Assembly (NCBI GenBank): GCA_045592585.1
Contig: JAZNVB010000148.1
Location: forward strand, 1-15,109
Direction of reading: 5' to 3'
Origin: SIG440 sp045592585
GTDB taxonomy: Bacteria; Bacillota; Clostridia; Monoglobales; Monoglobaceae
DNA length: 15,109 bases
Shown here: positions 12,579-15,109 of the stretch, piece by piece
Layout: each line of letters begins with the position of its first letter
Numbering within the stretch: position 1 is the stretch's first letter
Notes under the pieces: model-generated
Seen by the model: only the letters and a program-made list of their open reading frames with translations
The model's database searches: none
Told to the model about the DNA's origin: nothing
Program-made: the position numbers and the translations under genes

Positions 12579-12839
12579 TCATTCTTCTCTGTATTTTTTT
12601 ATTCTTCCTGCCAAAGCTTTTGTAGATATATTAGTTATATAAATAACCGACTGTCCATTTTCCTCACAAACAACAAAGGATTTTGGTATTTCTTCCGAAA
12701 CATTTCTTACAAAACCTTCTTCTTCAACAATCTTCAAAAATTCTTTTGAATATTTCGATATTGAAGTACTTTCCAAATCAAGAATAGATATTATATTTTT
12801 CGTATTTACAACAGTATCGCTGCCTAAATGCAAGTACAT
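12579..12839 (-). CDS. remB: DUF370 / RemB-like regulatory protein
   Basis: An 86-residue protein beginning MYLHLGSDTVVNTKNIISIL, the characteristic opening of the DUF370 family (B. subtilis RemB, formerly YaaB; the relative RemA is a DNA-binding activator of matrix genes). Position between recF and gyrB is the same as in B. subtilis. The C-terminal part, about 50-86, has a strand segment (QSVIYITNIS) and a basic end (GRIKKYREE). Its ATG lies inside the recF tail, overlapping it by 16 nt in another frame, so it probably depends on translational coupling. Its role in this organism is inferred only from the family. Confidence 0.88.
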   Translation of the reverse strand: MYLHLGSDTVVNTKNIISILDLESTSISKYSKEFLKIVEEEGFVRNVSEEIPKSFVVCEENGQSVIYITNISTKALAGRIKKYREE

Positions 12840-13930
12840 TCTTTTATACTTCCTTTTTCAATTTTAAAAAACTTACCTGATTCCATATTTATAAATTTTT
12901 CTCTATCGGTGCAGGTAATAAAAATCTGCATATTTTGAAGCTTATTAATTACATAATCCTGACGAATGCTGTCAAGTTCACTCATTATATCATCAAGAAG
13001 AAGAACAGGATACTCCCCAATTTCTTCACAAAAAAGTTCTACCTCTGCTATTTTTTGGACAAGAACTGCAGTTTTTTGCTGCCCCTGAGAACCAAATAAT
13101 TTTAGATCCTTGCCATTAATCATAAATTCTATATCATCTCTATGTGGACCTAATATACTCTCTCTGTATCTTAATTCCTTTTCAAAAACAACTTTTGATT
13201 TTTCTTTTAAAATATTTTTTATTTCACTTACTATTTTTTCATCAATGTTCATATTACACGAGATATAATTCATTTCAAGTTTTTCTTTATCATCAGATAT
13301 ATCCAGTTGTATTTTTTGAGCAATTTTCTCTATTTTCTTTATATATTCATACCTTATTTTGATTATATATGAAGATAAATCGATTATTTTTTCATTTAAT
13401 ACATCAAGAAAAACTTTATCTATCTTTTCTTCTTTTAAAAGATTGTTTTTTTGTTCTATCAATCTTTTAAAATCTGAAAGTGCTGCCACATAACCAACCC
13501 GTAGCTGACTTATCATAACATCGATATTTTTTCGGCGTTTTTTTGGGCCTTCTCGAATAAGACTTAAATATTCCGGTCCAAAAAATACAACATTAAATCT
13601 TCCTACAAGCTCGCTGTTTTTTGATACAGGTATTTCATTTATAAATATTTTTTTCTTTTTTAATTTTTGAATTTTTATTTCTCCGGAAGTTTCGTTTCCT
13701 TTAGATTTAAAATTCATAAGAATTTCAGCAAAATCTTCTCCAAATTTTATCATTTCAAAATCCTTTGAAGCTCTGTTTGATTTTCCTAAAGAAAACATAT
13801 ATATGCCTTCAAGAACATTTGTCTTTCCCTGAGCATTATTTCCATATATTATATTTAATTTATCATGAAATTCAAATTTTTCATTTTCATAATTTCTAAA
13901 ATTTTTAAAATATATATCTTTTACAATCAT
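12824..13930 (-). CDS. recF: DNA replication and repair protein RecF
   Basis: An SMC-like ATPase that with RecO and RecR loads RecA at single-strand gaps and helps restart stalled forks. It has 368 residues, the family's usual length. Walker A is GNNAQGKT (30-37), followed by NVLEGIYMFSLGKSNR. GPHRDD (261-266) and the ABC-type signature SQGQQKT (281-287) are present. Walker B is VLLLDDIMSELD (309-320). The coiled middle region (about 130-250) is very rich in K, E and I. The ATG shares one base with the dnaN stop (TAATG), and the 3' end overlaps remB by 16 nt. Base composition is very AT-rich compared with genes left of 12.5 kb. Confidence 0.96.
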   Translation of the reverse strand: MIVKDIYFKNFRNYENEKFEFHDKLNIIYGNNAQGKTNVLEGIYMFSLGKSNRASKDFEMIKFGEDFAEILMNFKSKGNETSGEIKIQKLKKKKIFINEIPVSKNSELVGRFNVVFFGPEYLSLIREGPKKRRKNIDVMISQLRVGYVAALSDFKRLIEQKNNLLKEEKIDKVFLDVLNEKIIDLSSYIIKIRYEYIKKIEKIAQKIQLDISDDKEKLEMNYISCNMNIDEKIVSEIKNILKEKSKVVFEKELRYRESILGPHRDDIEFMINGKDLKLFGSQGQQKTAVLVQKIAEVELFCEEIGEYPVLLLDDIMSELDSIRQDYVINKLQNMQIFITCTDREKFINMESGKFFKIEKGSIKECTCI

Positions 13931-15036
13931 TATTTAAGTTTTCTGGGCAAAAGAAGATATAAATATTTATCTCCTTCCAGCGGCCTTATAATCATAGGAT
14001 TTATGTTCTTTTTAAAGCTTATCTTAACCGTTTCGTCATCGCAGGCTCTTAAAACATCAAGAAGAAATTCATTAAAAAATCCAATTTCAAGATTTGAATT
14101 ACCTGTTTCGACGCTTATATTATCATCCACGTTTCCAATAATAGTTTCGCAGGAAACATTTATATTATTATCCATAATTTTAAGTTTTACAGGAGCATCA
14201 TTTGAATTTCCGTTTATAATAAGAGAAGCACGGTAAACACTATCAAAAAATTCTCCTAAAGGACAAATCAGCTCAATTTCACCATCATTATAAACTGCAC
14301 TTTCATATTTTAAATACTCACCCTCTATAAGTCTTGTAACTATTTTATAATTTTCAAAGGTAAATACCGCATTTTTTGAAGTACAGTTAATTTCAACTAC
14401 ATCTTCAACTTCTTTAATTATTTTATTTACTTCTCCCAATGTTTTAGCAGGAACAATAAATCTTTTACTTTCATAGCTGGAATCAAGATGATATGTTCTT
14501 ATAGCAAGCTTAAAGCTGTCAGTTGCAACCATTTTTATAACATCATCTTTAATATCAACAAGACAACCCTTTAAAACAGGTTTATTGTCACTAAGAGATG
14601 TACAGAAAATTGTTTTTGAAATCATTTCCTTTAATGAACTGCTTTTAACCTTTATAGAATATTCCTTATCAACAAGAGGAAGTTCCGGAAAATCAGCAGG
14701 ATTTAATCCCATTATTTCAAATTTTGCATTTCCACTTTTAATTGTGCAGAAGTTAATTTCATTTGTTTCAATATATACTTCTTCCGAAGGGAGGTTTTTT
14801 ATAATATTTCCAAGCATTCTTGCATTAAGAACTGTTTGACCGTTTTTTATAACACGTCCTTCAATTTTTGCTTCAATTCCCATTTCCATATCATTTGAAA
14901 CAAAGGTAATTATACCTTCAATGTCTGCCTTTATAAGAATTCCTTCAAGTATAGGAAAATTGGAATGTGTTGAAACTGCTTTAGATACAGAACTTATTGC
15001 ATCATTTAATATATTTTTATTGCAAATAATATTCAT
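13930..15036 (-). CDS. dnaN: DNA polymerase III beta subunit (sliding clamp)
   Basis: The clamp encircles DNA as a dimer and tethers the polymerase and repair enzymes. It has 368 residues, normal length. The start MNIICNKNILNDAISSVSKA matches the family N-terminus. The conserved GIEAKIEG, NARMLGNIIKNLP and IMGLNPADFPELP stretches of domain 1 are visible, as are the VATDSFKLAIRT stretch (domain 2) and IRPLEGDKYLYLLLP at the end. ATG 15036 is certain from homology, although the best SD-like run, AAAGGGG, is 13 nt away (a little far). It is the first gene of the cluster, and dnaA would be expected beyond the right edge. No S4-domain gene separates it from recF. Confidence 0.97.
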   Translation of the reverse strand: MNIICNKNILNDAISSVSKAVSTHSNFPILEGILIKADIEGIITFVSNDMEMGIEAKIEGRVIKNGQTVLNARMLGNIIKNLPSEEVYIETNEINFCTIKSGNAKFEIMGLNPADFPELPLVDKEYSIKVKSSSLKEMISKTIFCTSLSDNKPVLKGCLVDIKDDVIKMVATDSFKLAIRTYHLDSSYESKRFIVPAKTLGEVNKIIKEVEDVVEINCTSKNAVFTFENYKIVTRLIEGEYLKYESAVYNDGEIELICPLGEFFDSVYRASLIINGNSNDAPVKLKIMDNNINVSCETIIGNVDDNISVETGNSNLEIGFFNEFLLDVLRACDDETVKISFKKNINPMIIRPLEGDKYLYLLLPRKLK

Positions 15037-15091
15037 TTTTTTAATTAAACCCCTTTCTTCGTTAAAATAATTATCATTTTCAGCCGATTAT

Positions 15092-15100
15092 ATTATAACA
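15092..15100 (-). promoter_or_regulatory. Extended -10 promoter element of dnaN
   Basis: TGTTATAAT combines a TG dinucleotide with a perfect TATAAT, so it is an extended -10. Transcription would start near 15085, giving a leader of about 48 nt. The -35 region is beyond the window edge. It suggests that dnaN has its own promoter in addition to any readthrough from dnaA. Confidence 0.65.
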
Positions 15101-15109
15101 TATGTGGGT

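Noticed and set aside
12495..14236. Several plus-strand frames opposite remB, recF and dnaN
   Set aside because: They are Phe/Leu/Ser-rich translations of the T-rich complementary strand of AT-rich genes, without starts or ribosome sites.
15037..15109. Replication origin in the dnaN upstream gap
   Set aside because: No DnaA box or 13-mer-like cluster is visible in these 73 bases. The origin is more likely beyond the edge, near dnaA.
1..15109. CRISPR arrays, insertion sequences, riboswitches
   Set aside because: No regularly spaced direct repeats, transposase frames with terminal repeats, or recognisable riboswitch cores were found by eye.

Overview
The window looks like the oriC-proximal chromosome of an AT-rich, low-GC Gram-positive bacterium, probably an anaerobic gut-type member of class Clostridia. 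The reasons are the order dnaN-recF-remB-gyrB, a DUF370 (RemB-type) gene, a ThyA of the form I associate with Clostridia, a short tmRNA tag preceded by the TTAAAC context, and strong AGGAGG-type ribosome binding sites. Species cannot be fixed from sequence alone. Every confident gene lies on the minus strand. With dnaA and oriC presumably just beyond the right edge, all are transcribed away from the origin, co-directional with the fork.

Right part (15109 down to 8968): an extended -10 promoter drives dnaN. recF follows (1-nt overlap), then remB (16-nt overlap), gyrB, a 70-residue two-helix membrane protein with a TTG start, thyA and folA. The unit covers the sliding clamp, recombinational repair, a small regulator, gyrase and thymidylate/folate synthesis. 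A hairpin overlapping the folA stop codon closes it. gyrA does not follow gyrB, and no S4-domain gene lies between dnaN and recF.

Middle part (8922 down to 2897): three tightly coupled genes form a cell-surface glycan module. They are a Wzt-type ABC ATPase with a C-terminal carbohydrate-binding-like domain and two paralogous glycosyltransferases, each with two GT2 domains around a shared uncharacterised middle segment. No ABC permease is present.

Left part (2877 down to 1): a WalK/PhoR-like histidine kinase without an adjacent response regulator follows, then smpB from its own well-formed sigma-A promoter, then ssrA (tmRNA) only 9 nt after the smpB stop, so the trans-translation pair sits together. 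The ssrA terminator faces a plus-strand terminator at 47-80 from a gene entering from the left. One open frame there has the look of a serine-recombinase C-terminus, so the ssrA 3' end may be the edge of an integrated element.

The dnaN-recF-remB segment is clearly more AT-rich than the rest. No CRISPR array, IS element, rRNA or ordinary tRNA was seen. No intergenic stretch exceeds 300 bases.
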